Assembly (NCBI RefSeq): GCF_001412595.2
Contig: NZ_CP012640.2
Coordinates: 5,642,001-5,706,000, forward strand
DNA length: 64,000 nucleotides
Origin: Massilia sp. WG5
GTDB lineage: Bacteria; Pseudomonadota; Gammaproteobacteria; Burkholderiales; Burkholderiaceae_D
Reading direction: 5' to 3'
The notes below the pieces were generated by a model. It did no database searches. It was not told where the DNA came from and saw only the letters and a list, made by a program, of their open reading frames with translations. Each line of letters opens with the position of its first letter. Position 1 is the stretch's first letter. Below are positions 25,551-33,127 of this stretch, one piece after another. The translations under genes and the position numbers were made by a program.

Positions 25551-26630
25551 ATGCAAGGCGTGTCGAGGTGGTATGCGGCGTTGCTCTACCTGCTCGCCTG
25601 GCTGATGCTGGGCCTGGCGACCGCCGCGCTGCTGGCGGCCGGCGGCGCGGGCTGGGGCGCCAGCCTGCTGTTCGCGGTGCCGCTGGCGATCGTGTACGCG
25701 AACGCCACCGCGTTCTCGGCCTATTACGTGTGCCGCGCCTACCCGATCCGGCAGAAGCATCCGGCCGCGATCGTCGGCGGGGTTGGCATCACGGCGGCCT
25801 GCGCGGCGGCGCTGTGGTGCGCGATCGGCTCGGCCTGGGCCAGCCTGCTGCGCGCGCTTGCGCCCGAAGGGGAAGTGTTCGAGCTGGACGCGGCGCGGCT
25901 GGCGACCATGTTCGCGCTGGGCGTGATCCTGTACGGGCTGGCGGCCGCGGTCAACTACCTGCTGATCGAAGCCGAGCGCGTGCGCCAGCTCGAAACCCGC
26001 GAGCTGGAGACCCGATTGATGGCCCAGGACGCCGAACTGCGCATGCTGCGCACCCAGGTCGATCCGCACTTCCTGTTCAACAGCCTGAATTCGATCAGCG
26101 CCCTGACCTCGATCGACCCCGGCGCGGCGCGCGCGATGACCCTGCGCCTGGCCGGCTTCTTCCGCCAGAGCCTGGGCCTGCATGCCGACCGCAAGGTCAC
26201 CCTCGGCCGGGAGCTGGACCTGGTGCGGGACTTCCTCGCCATCGAGCAGGTGCGCTTCGGCGAGCGCCTGCGTTTCGAGGCCGAGGTGGGGCCCGGGGCG
26301 GCCGCCTGCCTGCTGCCGCCGATGCTGCTGCAGCCCCTGGTCGAGAACGCCGTCAAGCATGGGGTCGGCCAGATGATCGGGCCGGGCCTGGTGCGCCTGT
26401 CAGCGCTGCGCGCCGGCTCGCTGCTGCGCATCCGCGTCGAGAACGACGTCGATCCGGACACGCCGCCTGCCGGGGGCGCGGGTGCGGGACTCGGCCTGGA
26501 GAACGTGCGCCGGCGCCTGGCGGCAGCCTACGGCCACGAGGCCAGCGCGCACTGGGGCAGGGAAGGCGCAAAATTCCGGGTCGAGCTGGCGCTGCCGGCC
26601 GAACCAACCGACGTCGAACTGGAGGCTTGA
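25551..26630 (+). CDS. LytS/YehU-family sensor histidine kinase
   Basis: Inner-membrane sensor kinase, 359 aa. Four membrane helices fill residues 8-140, then the His_kinase domain with phospho-acceptor H173 in RTQVDPHFLFNSLNSISAL. The ATP-binding part has the N-box LVENAVKHG and the G-box GAGLGLENVRRRL. No periplasmic sensor domain is present, so the signal must come through the membrane or from the LiaF-like partners encoded just upstream. It passes phosphate to the LytTR regulator encoded five bases downstream. Confidence 0.93.
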   Translation: MQGVSRWYAALLYLLAWLMLGLATAALLAAGGAGWGASLLFAVPLAIVYANATAFSAYYVCRAYPIRQKHPAAIVGGVGITAACAAALWCAIGSAWASLLRALAPEGEVFELDAARLATMFALGVILYGLAAAVNYLLIEAERVRQLETRELETRLMAQDAELRMLRTQVDPHFLFNSLNSISALTSIDPGAARAMTLRLAGFFRQSLGLHADRKVTLGRELDLVRDFLAIEQVRFGERLRFEAEVGPGAAACLLPPMLLQPLVENAVKHGVGQMIGPGLVRLSALRAGSLLRIRVENDVDPDTPPAGGAGAGLGLENVRRRLAAAYGHEASAHWGREGAKFRVELALPAEPTDVELEA

Positions 26631-26634
26631 GAAC

Positions 26635-27393
26635 ATGCGGGTGATCATCGTGGATGACGAAGCATTGGCGCGGGCAGTGCTGCGCGAGTACCTGGAAGCG
26701 CATCCGGGTGTCGAGATCGTCGGCGAATGCGCGAACGGCTTCGAGGCCGTCAAGGCGATCGCCGAGCTGGCGCCGGACCTGGTATTCCTCGACATCCAGA
26801 TGCCGAAACTGGACGGCTTCGAGGTGGTCGAGCTGGCCGGGGCAGGTGGAAGCAAAGGCATCCAGTACGTGTTCGTGACCGCCTACGACCAGTTCGCGCT
26901 GCGCGCCTTCGAGGTGCATGCGCTCGACTACCTGCTCAAGCCCTTCTCGCGCGAGCGCCTCGAGCAGGCGCTGGCGCACGCGCGCGAGCGCATCGGGCGT
27001 CCGCAGCCAGGGACCGCCGTCTCGCCGGCGCTGGCGGCGGCGCAGGAGGCCGCGCAGCGCCGCGCGCCGCTGACCCGCATCCTGATCCGCGACGGCGCGC
27101 GCGTGCAGGTGATCCCGGCCGCCGGCATCGACTACATCGAAGCCCAGGACGATTACGTGCAGGTGGTCGCCGACGGAAAAGCATGGCTGAAGAGCCAGCG
27201 CCTGTCGGAACTCGAGGAGCAGCTCGACCCCGGCACCTTCCTGCGCGTGCACCGCTCCTACATCGTCAGCCTGGCGGCGATCGAACGCATCGAGCCGGCC
27301 GGCAGGGACAGCCATTGCGCGGTACTGCGCGGCGGTGCTCGGATTCCGGTCAGCCGCAGCGGCTACCAGAAGCTCAGGGAGCTGATGAAGTAG
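26635..27393 (+). CDS. LytTR-family response regulator
   Basis: Response regulator of 252 aa, ATG at 26635 with GGAGG nine bases upstream. The receiver domain has the acidic pair VDDE, phospho-acceptor D53 in FLDIQMPKLDG, T in VFVTAYD and K in YLLKPFS. A linker follows, then a LytTR DNA-binding domain from about residue 145 (ILIRDGARVQVIPAAGIDYI, then FLRVHRSYIVSLAAIERIEP). It pairs with the preceding LytS-type kinase. The gene's end overlaps by 20 bases the convergent helicase gene. Confidence 0.93.
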   Translation: MRVIIVDDEALARAVLREYLEAHPGVEIVGECANGFEAVKAIAELAPDLVFLDIQMPKLDGFEVVELAGAGGSKGIQYVFVTAYDQFALRAFEVHALDYLLKPFSRERLEQALAHARERIGRPQPGTAVSPALAAAQEAAQRRAPLTRILIRDGARVQVIPAAGIDYIEAQDDYVQVVADGKAWLKSQRLSELEEQLDPGTFLRVHRSYIVSLAAIERIEPAGRDSHCAVLRGGARIPVSRSGYQKLRELMK

Positions 27394-29635
27394 GACGTGC
27401 TTCGACGTGCCACCAGCGCGGCAGCAGTCCCAGCACCTCGGGCCGCGCGAAGCGGTCGTCGATCAGCCAGACCGTGCCCTGGTCCTGCTCGGTGCGGATC
27501 ACGCGCCCGGCCGCCTGCACGACCTTCTGCAGGCCGGGATACAGATAGGCGTAGTCGTAGCCGGCGCCGAACATGACCTGCAGGCGTTCGCGCAGCTGCT
27601 CGTTGACCGGATTCACCTGCGGCAGGCCGAGGGTGGCGACGAAGGCGCCGATCAGGCGCGCACCGGGCAGGTCGATGCCTTCGCCGAAAGCCCCGCCCAG
27701 CACGGCAAAGCCGATTCCTTTACTGTCGGCGGCAAACCGGTCGAGGAACGCGGACCGTTCGGCCTCGCTCATGCGGCGCGACTGGCGCCAGGCCGGGATC
27801 TCCGGATGGCGCTGGGCCATGGTGTCAGCCACTTTTTCCAGATAGTCGAAACTGCTGAAGAAGGCCAGGTAGTTGCCGGGCGCGTCTGCGTACTGCTGCG
27901 CCATCAGGTCGGCGATCGGCGCCAGCGAAGCCTGCCGGTGCTGGTAGCGCGTCGAAATCCCGCGCGCGACTTCGACCTTCAACTGGCTGGCGACGAAAGG
28001 CGAGTCGACGTCGATCCAGGCCGTGTCCTCGGGCATGCCGAGCAGGTCGGCGAAATAATGCCAGGGGCTGAGCGTGGCCGAGAACAGCGTGGTCGAATGC
28101 GCGAGTGCGAAGCGCGGCTTCAGGAACGGCGCGGGAACCAGGTTGCGGATCGCCAGGATCGTGTCCCTTTCGTCCGCACGCGTGAGGTCGAACATCGAAT
28201 GCTCGCCGAAGGATTCCGCCAGGCGCTGGAACTGCAGGGCGTCGAAATAGAACTCCTGCAGGGCCGGGTCCATCCCTTCGGGGACGGCCGCCATGTGCTC
28301 GGTGATGGCGCTGGTGGCGTTCTGCAGGCTGTCGAGCAGTTTTTGCGGAATCGCGTCCAGTACCTGGTAGGGAAGAGGCGCGGTCTTGCCGGCGTCGGTC
28401 CATGCGCGACCGACCTTTTCCAGCGGCTTCTGGACGGCGGGCGGGGCCACCGCGCGGGCGGCGCGCAGGCTCGCCCTTGCCAGCGTCGCGCTGTACATGC
28501 CGCGTGCGCGCGACACCAGGTTGTGGGCCTCGTCGGCCAGCACGCTGACGCGCCAGCCGCGTTCCAGCGCCAGCGCGTACAGCATCGCGCCGCTGTCGAA
28601 CCAGTAGTTGTAGTCGCCCACCACCATGTCGCTCCAGCGCGCCATCTCGCTGCCCAGGTAGTAGGGGCAGACATCGTGGGCCAGGCCGATCGTGCGCAGG
28701 GTGTCGCGGTCCAGCAGCGGGGCGTCCAGCGCTGCGGCGCGCGCGGCCGGCAGGCGGTCGTAGAAGCCGCGCGCCAGCGGGCAGGACTCGCCGTGGCAGG
28801 CCTTGTCGGGATGCTCGCAGGCCTTGTCGCGCGCGGTCAGTTCCAGTACCCGCAAGGGAATCGTGCCGCCGGCCTTCAGGGTCGCCGCGGCATCCAGCGC
28901 GAGCTGGCGTCCCGGGGTCTTCGCGGCCAGGAACACCAGCTTGTCGAGGTTTTCCTTCGGCGCCGCCTTCAGCGCCGGGAACATCGTGCCGAGCGTTTTG
29001 CCGATGCCGGTCGGGGCCTGGGCCAGCAGGCAGCGCTTGCCGGCATTGGCGCGGAACACGGCTTCGGCGAGCTGGCGCTGGCCCGGGCGGAAGTCGGCGT
29101 GCGGAAAGCGCATGCCGGTCAGGGCCTGGTTGCGGGTTTCGCGGTGGCGCATCTCCTGTTCGGCCCAGGCGATGAAGCGGCCGCAGTGGTCTTCGAAGAT
29201 CGCCTTCAGCTCGGCGCGCGAACGGGTCTCGCGCAGCACCGTCTCCTGCTGGCTGCCGATGTCGAAGTAGACCAGGGCCAGGTTGACCTCCTGCACGTCG
29301 AGCTGCTCGCACATCAGGTGGCCATAGATGCGCAACTGGGCCCAGTGCAGGTGGCGGTGGTTGTCGGGGATGCTGGAGAACTGGCCGCGGAAGGTCTTCA
29401 CTTCCTCGATCAGGTTCTGGTCCGGGTCGTAGCCGTCGGCGCGGCCGCGCACGTGCAGCAGGCCGTAGTCGCCTTCGAGCGTGACTTCGGAGCGGTAATG
29501 CTCGCCGCGCCGCGCCGCCACCACGGCATGGCCGGCGATGCCTTCCAGTGCGGTGGGCGAGGGCGTGAAGCGCAGGTCGAGGTCGCCCTGCTTGGCGGTG
29601 AACTCGCACAGCGCCCTGACGGCGACGGTGTACAT
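27374..29635 (-). CDS. XPD/DinG-like helicase with N-terminal RecB-like nuclease domain
   Basis: Protein of 753 aa from ATG at 29635. The N-terminal 170 residues look like a PD-(D/E)XK nuclease of the Cas4/RecB kind: GRADG with D67, EEVK (E78, K80) and Q100-x3-Y104. A superfamily 2 helicase follows, with Walker A APTGIGKT (K213), four cysteines C273, C280, C285 and C323 placed as in XPD-type Fe-S clusters, and DEAH at 368-371. Predicted 5'-3' DNA helicase with a second nuclease activity. Its start overlaps the stop of the FAN1-like gene (TGATG), so the two are translationally coupled and share the LexA-box promoter at 31314. Confidence 0.87.
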   Translation of the reverse strand: MYTVAVRALCEFTAKQGDLDLRFTPSPTALEGIAGHAVVAARRGEHYRSEVTLEGDYGLLHVRGRADGYDPDQNLIEEVKTFRGQFSSIPDNHRHLHWAQLRIYGHLMCEQLDVQEVNLALVYFDIGSQQETVLRETRSRAELKAIFEDHCGRFIAWAEQEMRHRETRNQALTGMRFPHADFRPGQRQLAEAVFRANAGKRCLLAQAPTGIGKTLGTMFPALKAAPKENLDKLVFLAAKTPGRQLALDAAATLKAGGTIPLRVLELTARDKACEHPDKACHGESCPLARGFYDRLPAARAAALDAPLLDRDTLRTIGLAHDVCPYYLGSEMARWSDMVVGDYNYWFDSGAMLYALALERGWRVSVLADEAHNLVSRARGMYSATLARASLRAARAVAPPAVQKPLEKVGRAWTDAGKTAPLPYQVLDAIPQKLLDSLQNATSAITEHMAAVPEGMDPALQEFYFDALQFQRLAESFGEHSMFDLTRADERDTILAIRNLVPAPFLKPRFALAHSTTLFSATLSPWHYFADLLGMPEDTAWIDVDSPFVASQLKVEVARGISTRYQHRQASLAPIADLMAQQYADAPGNYLAFFSSFDYLEKVADTMAQRHPEIPAWRQSRRMSEAERSAFLDRFAADSKGIGFAVLGGAFGEGIDLPGARLIGAFVATLGLPQVNPVNEQLRERLQVMFGAGYDYAYLYPGLQKVVQAAGRVIRTEQDQGTVWLIDDRFARPEVLGLLPRWWHVEARPTSSAP

Positions 29636-31305
29636 CAGGCGGCCTGCTCCCACTGCAGGTAGCACACCGTCACCGGCATGCCGTGCTCGGCGCAGTAGTC
29701 GATCCAGCGCAGCTGGTTGTCCTGCAGGCGGTCGCCGGGGCCCTTCACCTCGATCATGTCGTAGCGCTTTTCAAGCGGGAAGAACTGGATCAGGTCGGGG
29801 AAGCCGGTGCGGTTGTCCTTCACGTCCTGCAGGATGCGCAGGAACCACAGCTTCAGGTGGTCGGCCGGGATGCAGGCAAGGGCCAGTTCGAGGATGCCGC
29901 GGTCCAGCCAGTCCCAGGCCACGAAGGGCGACTGGATCCCGGCCTTTTTGTCCCAGATCCCCAGGATTGCCTCGACGTGGCTGCCGTCGTCCAGGCGCGC
30001 GAGGCAGGCCTCGAACTCGCGCGCGCGGCGCTGCTGGAAGTCGGGACTGTACAGGTCCGCCGGGCCGCGGTGGAAGGGGTGGAAGAAGGCGCCGGGAATG
30101 GCCGCGAACACGGCCGGCCAGCACAGCAGGCCGAACAGGGTGTTGGCGAGGGCATTCTCGACGTAGTAGACCGGGGCCTCGTCGCGATGCAGGTGGCCGA
30201 GCACGACGCCTTCGACGCGCCATTCGCCGCCTGGTATGGGCAGGTTCAGGTCGAGCCGCGCGGCCGGCGCGGCGCGCTTCGCCTTCGTCTTCGCGTGGCC
30301 AAGCTTGCGCGCCAGGCGCGGACCGATGCGCAGCAGGTGCTGACGTTCGGCTTCGCTTTCCGGCGCCTGTTCGGCTTCGCAGAACAGGGCATAAGCCTGG
30401 TCGAATTTCTCGTCCTTTTCGAGCACCCGCATGGCGCGCGAGCGCGCGCCGGGGAAGCGGCACCCGGCATACACGGCATGCGCGGCTTCCCAGTGCTTGT
30501 CCTTCTCGAGCCGCTGGCCGATGCGGAACAGGAGCTTTTCGCGGCGGCTGTCCAGCCAGTCGTTGCCGAAGCTGTGGCGCGGCAGATCGCCCAGCACCGC
30601 CTGTATTTCCTCGTGCAGTTCCTCCGACCCCGGCTCCAGCGCATCGAAACGTTCGCGGCAGGCGTGCAGCTGCAGGTAGTGCTCGATGTCCTGGCGCGAA
30701 CGGAAACCGCGCGAGGCTTCCGAGAATTCGACCTGCTCGTAGCGGAACAGGCCCAGGTCGGACAGCACGAATTCGGTCCAGTCCTGGTGCAGGTTACCGA
30801 AGAAGATCAGGCGCAGGCGGTCGCACAAGGGCTTGCTCCGAATCGCAAACACGGTGTCGGCGCAGCCCTCGTACCACTGCGAGAAGGGGCGTGGCTCGCG
30901 GTGCTGCTCGCGCAGCGCTTCCAGCTGATCGGGCTTGCGCGCAGATTTCAGCGGTCCCGACAGGGCAAACGCCTCGAGAATCTCGGGCTTGACCAACAGG
31001 TCGAACAATTCGTCGATCGCGAGCGTCGGGTCGGACACGATCCAGCCGGTCGGCAGCAGTTCCTGCGCCGCGGCCAGCGGGCAGCCGATCTCGGGATAAT
31101 TCAGTTTGCTGGCGCGGAACAAGCTGCCCTTGCGCATCACCATGCGAACGAACAGGGCTTGCGAAGGACGGGACAGGCGGGCGAAAGCGTCGATGAAGGA
31201 CCGCTCCTCGTCGTCGAGCAGGTCGGCGTAGCGCTGGGCAATCCAGTCCAGGACGCGCTGGAAATTATCCAGATAATAAAACTCGTTTTCCAGAACCCTG
31301 ATCAT
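29635..31305 (-). CDS. FAN1-type VRR-NUC structure-specific nuclease
   Basis: Protein of 556 aa, the length of bacterial FAN1 homologues. The N-terminal region (FYYLDNFQRVLDWIAQRYADL, then SRPSQALFVRMVMRKGSLFR) is the FAN1/SAP-like part, and the middle is helical TPR-like. The C-terminal VRR-NUC domain carries the PD-(D/E)XK residues D504 (GFPDLIQ), E519 and K521 (MIEVKGPGDRLQDNQ) and Q531. FAN1 cuts 5' flaps and unhooks interstrand crosslinks. Upstream partner of the helicase gene in a two-gene operon; a LexA box overlaps the promoter. Confidence 0.92.
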   Translation of the reverse strand: MIRVLENEFYYLDNFQRVLDWIAQRYADLLDDEERSFIDAFARLSRPSQALFVRMVMRKGSLFRASKLNYPEIGCPLAAAQELLPTGWIVSDPTLAIDELFDLLVKPEILEAFALSGPLKSARKPDQLEALREQHREPRPFSQWYEGCADTVFAIRSKPLCDRLRLIFFGNLHQDWTEFVLSDLGLFRYEQVEFSEASRGFRSRQDIEHYLQLHACRERFDALEPGSEELHEEIQAVLGDLPRHSFGNDWLDSRREKLLFRIGQRLEKDKHWEAAHAVYAGCRFPGARSRAMRVLEKDEKFDQAYALFCEAEQAPESEAERQHLLRIGPRLARKLGHAKTKAKRAAPAARLDLNLPIPGGEWRVEGVVLGHLHRDEAPVYYVENALANTLFGLLCWPAVFAAIPGAFFHPFHRGPADLYSPDFQQRRAREFEACLARLDDGSHVEAILGIWDKKAGIQSPFVAWDWLDRGILELALACIPADHLKLWFLRILQDVKDNRTGFPDLIQFFPLEKRYDMIEVKGPGDRLQDNQLRWIDYCAEHGMPVTVCYLQWEQAA

Positions 31306-31313
31306 CTTGCACC

Positions 31314-31335
31314 ATACTGTGTCTATATACAGTAT
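31314..31335. promoter_or_regulatory. LexA (SOS) box overlapping promoter of FAN1-helicase operon
   Basis: ATACTGT-N8-ACAGTAT, with core CTGT(N8)ACAG, is identical in pattern to the E. coli-type LexA consensus and extends as a perfect outer dyad of seven bases per arm. It ends nine bases upstream of the start codon (31305) and overlaps a -10-like TATACT on the minus strand (31331-31336), a position suited to repression. Confidence 0.85.
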
Positions 31336-31410
31336 AGCGGCGCGGCATCACTTTACCCAGCGGTTCCGAGGCTTTTTTACGACGGCGTGGCTTTTTGCCA
31401 AGAACCCGTC

Positions 31411-32133
31411 TCAAGGCTTGCGCGCCGCTTCTTCCGCTTCCTGGCGGGCGTTGGCGTGCTGGATGATGGCCGAGATCAGGGCGACGTCGGTGTCGACCGC
31501 TTCCGGCCCCGTCTTCGGCGCCGCCTTCGAAGACGCGGCCGCGCGCCGGTTGCGCGCCTCTGCATGGGCCAGCGGCTTTGCGCGGGCCGCTGCGGCCGGC
31601 GGGACGTCTTTGGGCGTGACGGCATGCGCGGCCAGGCGCTGCGGTTCGTGCGCTGCCTCGTGCGGCGTGATGCGGCCGGTGCGCTGCTGCGGGAGCGGAG
31701 GTGGCGGCGCAGCCGGTCGGGCAGCCGGCGCGGGCGCGACGTCGACGATGGTGGCGCCGGCGGCCGGTAGCGCATCGGGCGCGGCATCGGTCGCCGCTTC
31801 CGGCTGGGCAAGGGAAGCGGAAGCGGCCGCGGTCCCGGCCGTGCGCTTGTCGGCAGGCGCCCCGGCCAGCGCGGTGTTGCCCGAGCCGGCGGCGCCGGAA
31901 TCGCGCGCCAGCCAGGCCAGCGCGCCTACCATGGCGCAGACCAGCACACCGGCGGCCCCGTACCACGGCGCGCGCGGTTTGCGCCGCAATCCGCGCAGCA
32001 GGCGCTGCGCTAGTCCTCCGGCCTCGTGGCGGTCGAGCATGGCGAGGATATGGATCTCGTTCGCGGTCCGGCGCGTCGAGGACATCAAGTTCGGACGCCG
32101 CGAGCTGGATTGATCTTCGTCTGAAGGGCGCAC
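31411..32133 (-). CDS. Ala/Pro-rich single-pass membrane protein, unknown function
   Basis: Protein of 240 aa. I chose the GTG at 32133 because a perfect AGGAGG (32145-32140) lies six bases upstream; an ATG at 32157 has no site. A basic N-terminal cytosolic part contains NEIHILAMLDRHEAGGLAQR, followed by one membrane helix (APWYGAAGVLVCAMVGALAW). A long Ala/Pro-rich low-complexity periplasmic region then leads to a short charged C-terminal helix (DVALISAIIQHANARQEAEE). No domain is recognised. Divergent from the M15 peptidase gene by 56 bases, so it could be linked to type VI secretion or be an unrelated neighbour. Confidence 0.6.
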   Translation of the reverse strand: MRPSDEDQSSSRRPNLMSSTRRTANEIHILAMLDRHEAGGLAQRLLRGLRRKPRAPWYGAAGVLVCAMVGALAWLARDSGAAGSGNTALAGAPADKRTAGTAAASASLAQPEAATDAAPDALPAAGATIVDVAPAPAARPAAPPPPLPQQRTGRITPHEAAHEPQRLAAHAVTPKDVPPAAAARAKPLAHAEARNRRAAASSKAAPKTGPEAVDTDVALISAIIQHANARQEAEEAARKP

Positions 32134-32189
32134 CGTGTACCTCCTAAGATTGGACATTCGTTCCAATTAGAAACAAACCGGAGAAACGG

Positions 32190-33041
32190 ATGCTGATCTT
32201 CCTCGCCCTTTTGTACTTTTGCCTGGCTTGCAGCCTCATCTGGCTAGCCTGTTTTCCCGCCGGCCGGGTGACGGTCCTGCAACTCCTGGGTGGCCTGCAG
32301 CGGCGCCTGCAGCTGCGCGCGGACGGCTGGCGGGAAGCCGTCGGGGCGAGGCTGCGCGGGGCGGGGCCGGATCTGCGCTGGCGCTGGCGGCTGCAGTGGC
32401 AGGAACGGCGTGCCTGGCTGCGCAAGCGCCGCGCCTACCTCGCCGTCTGCCTGCCGCTGGTGCTGGCGCCGCCCCTGATCGCGCTGCTGCTGCGGCGGCC
32501 CGATATGCTCCCCGGCTACGAGCCGAGCGACACCGTGGTCGACGCCCAGGTCGCGGCCCTGCTCAAGGGCGAGCAACTGGTGCCGCCGGCCTCGCTGCCG
32601 CCGGTCGCCTTCACCAGCCGCGAAGTGGAGCTGGTGCGGCCGATGCTGGTCGACGCCAGCCGCAACTGGGGCCTGATGCACCCCGATTTCTCCCAGCGCC
32701 TGCTGCTGGCCTTCCGCATCATGAAGGAGAAATATGGCTACGAGATGGCGCTGCTGGAAGGCTACCGCAGTCCGGCGCGCCAGGACATGCTGGCGAAGAT
32801 GGGCTCGGCGGTGACGAATGCGCGCGCCTTCCAGAGCTGGCACCAGTACGGGCTGGCGGCCGATTGCGCGTTCTTGCGCGACGGCAAACTGGTGATCTCC
32901 GAAAAAGACCCGTGGGCGATGCGCGGCTACCAGCTGTACGGCGAAGTCGCGGAATCGTTGGGTCTGACCTGGGGCGGGCGCTGGGCCATGATGGACCTCG
33001 GCCATACCGAGCTGCGCCTGCGCGGGGTGATGCGGCGCTGA
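32190..33041 (+). CDS. tagX: M15 peptidase, TagX-like peptidoglycan hydrolase of T6SS locus
   Basis: Membrane-anchored peptidase of 283 aa. Two hydrophobic segments (residues 1-22 and 83-102) anchor a periplasmic M15 (VanY/CwlK-like) domain. Zinc and catalytic residues are visible: H218 and D225 in SWHQYGLAADCAF, and H272 in MMDLGHTELRL; GYRSPARQD is a substrate-side motif. TagX of Acinetobacter, an M15 L,D-endopeptidase with a membrane anchor, opens peptidoglycan for the T6SS. This gene lies 86 bases before tssM in the same direction, which supports that role; identity to TagX itself was not measured. Confidence 0.75.
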   Translation: MLIFLALLYFCLACSLIWLACFPAGRVTVLQLLGGLQRRLQLRADGWREAVGARLRGAGPDLRWRWRLQWQERRAWLRKRRAYLAVCLPLVLAPPLIALLLRRPDMLPGYEPSDTVVDAQVAALLKGEQLVPPASLPPVAFTSREVELVRPMLVDASRNWGLMHPDFSQRLLLAFRIMKEKYGYEMALLEGYRSPARQDMLAKMGSAVTNARAFQSWHQYGLAADCAFLRDGKLVISEKDPWAMRGYQLYGEVAESLGLTWGGRWAMMDLGHTELRLRGVMRR

Positions 33042-33127
33042 GGAGATTGTTCAAACTCAACAATCTGCGCGGAAATAGTGCCAACATTCCCTGTGGCATT
33101 CATTCAACCCTCTGAACCGAACCCACT

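Noticed and set aside
27407..29662. 751-codon plus-strand frame opposite the helicase
   Set aside because: No motif; the helicase motifs and Fe-S cysteines are on the minus strand.
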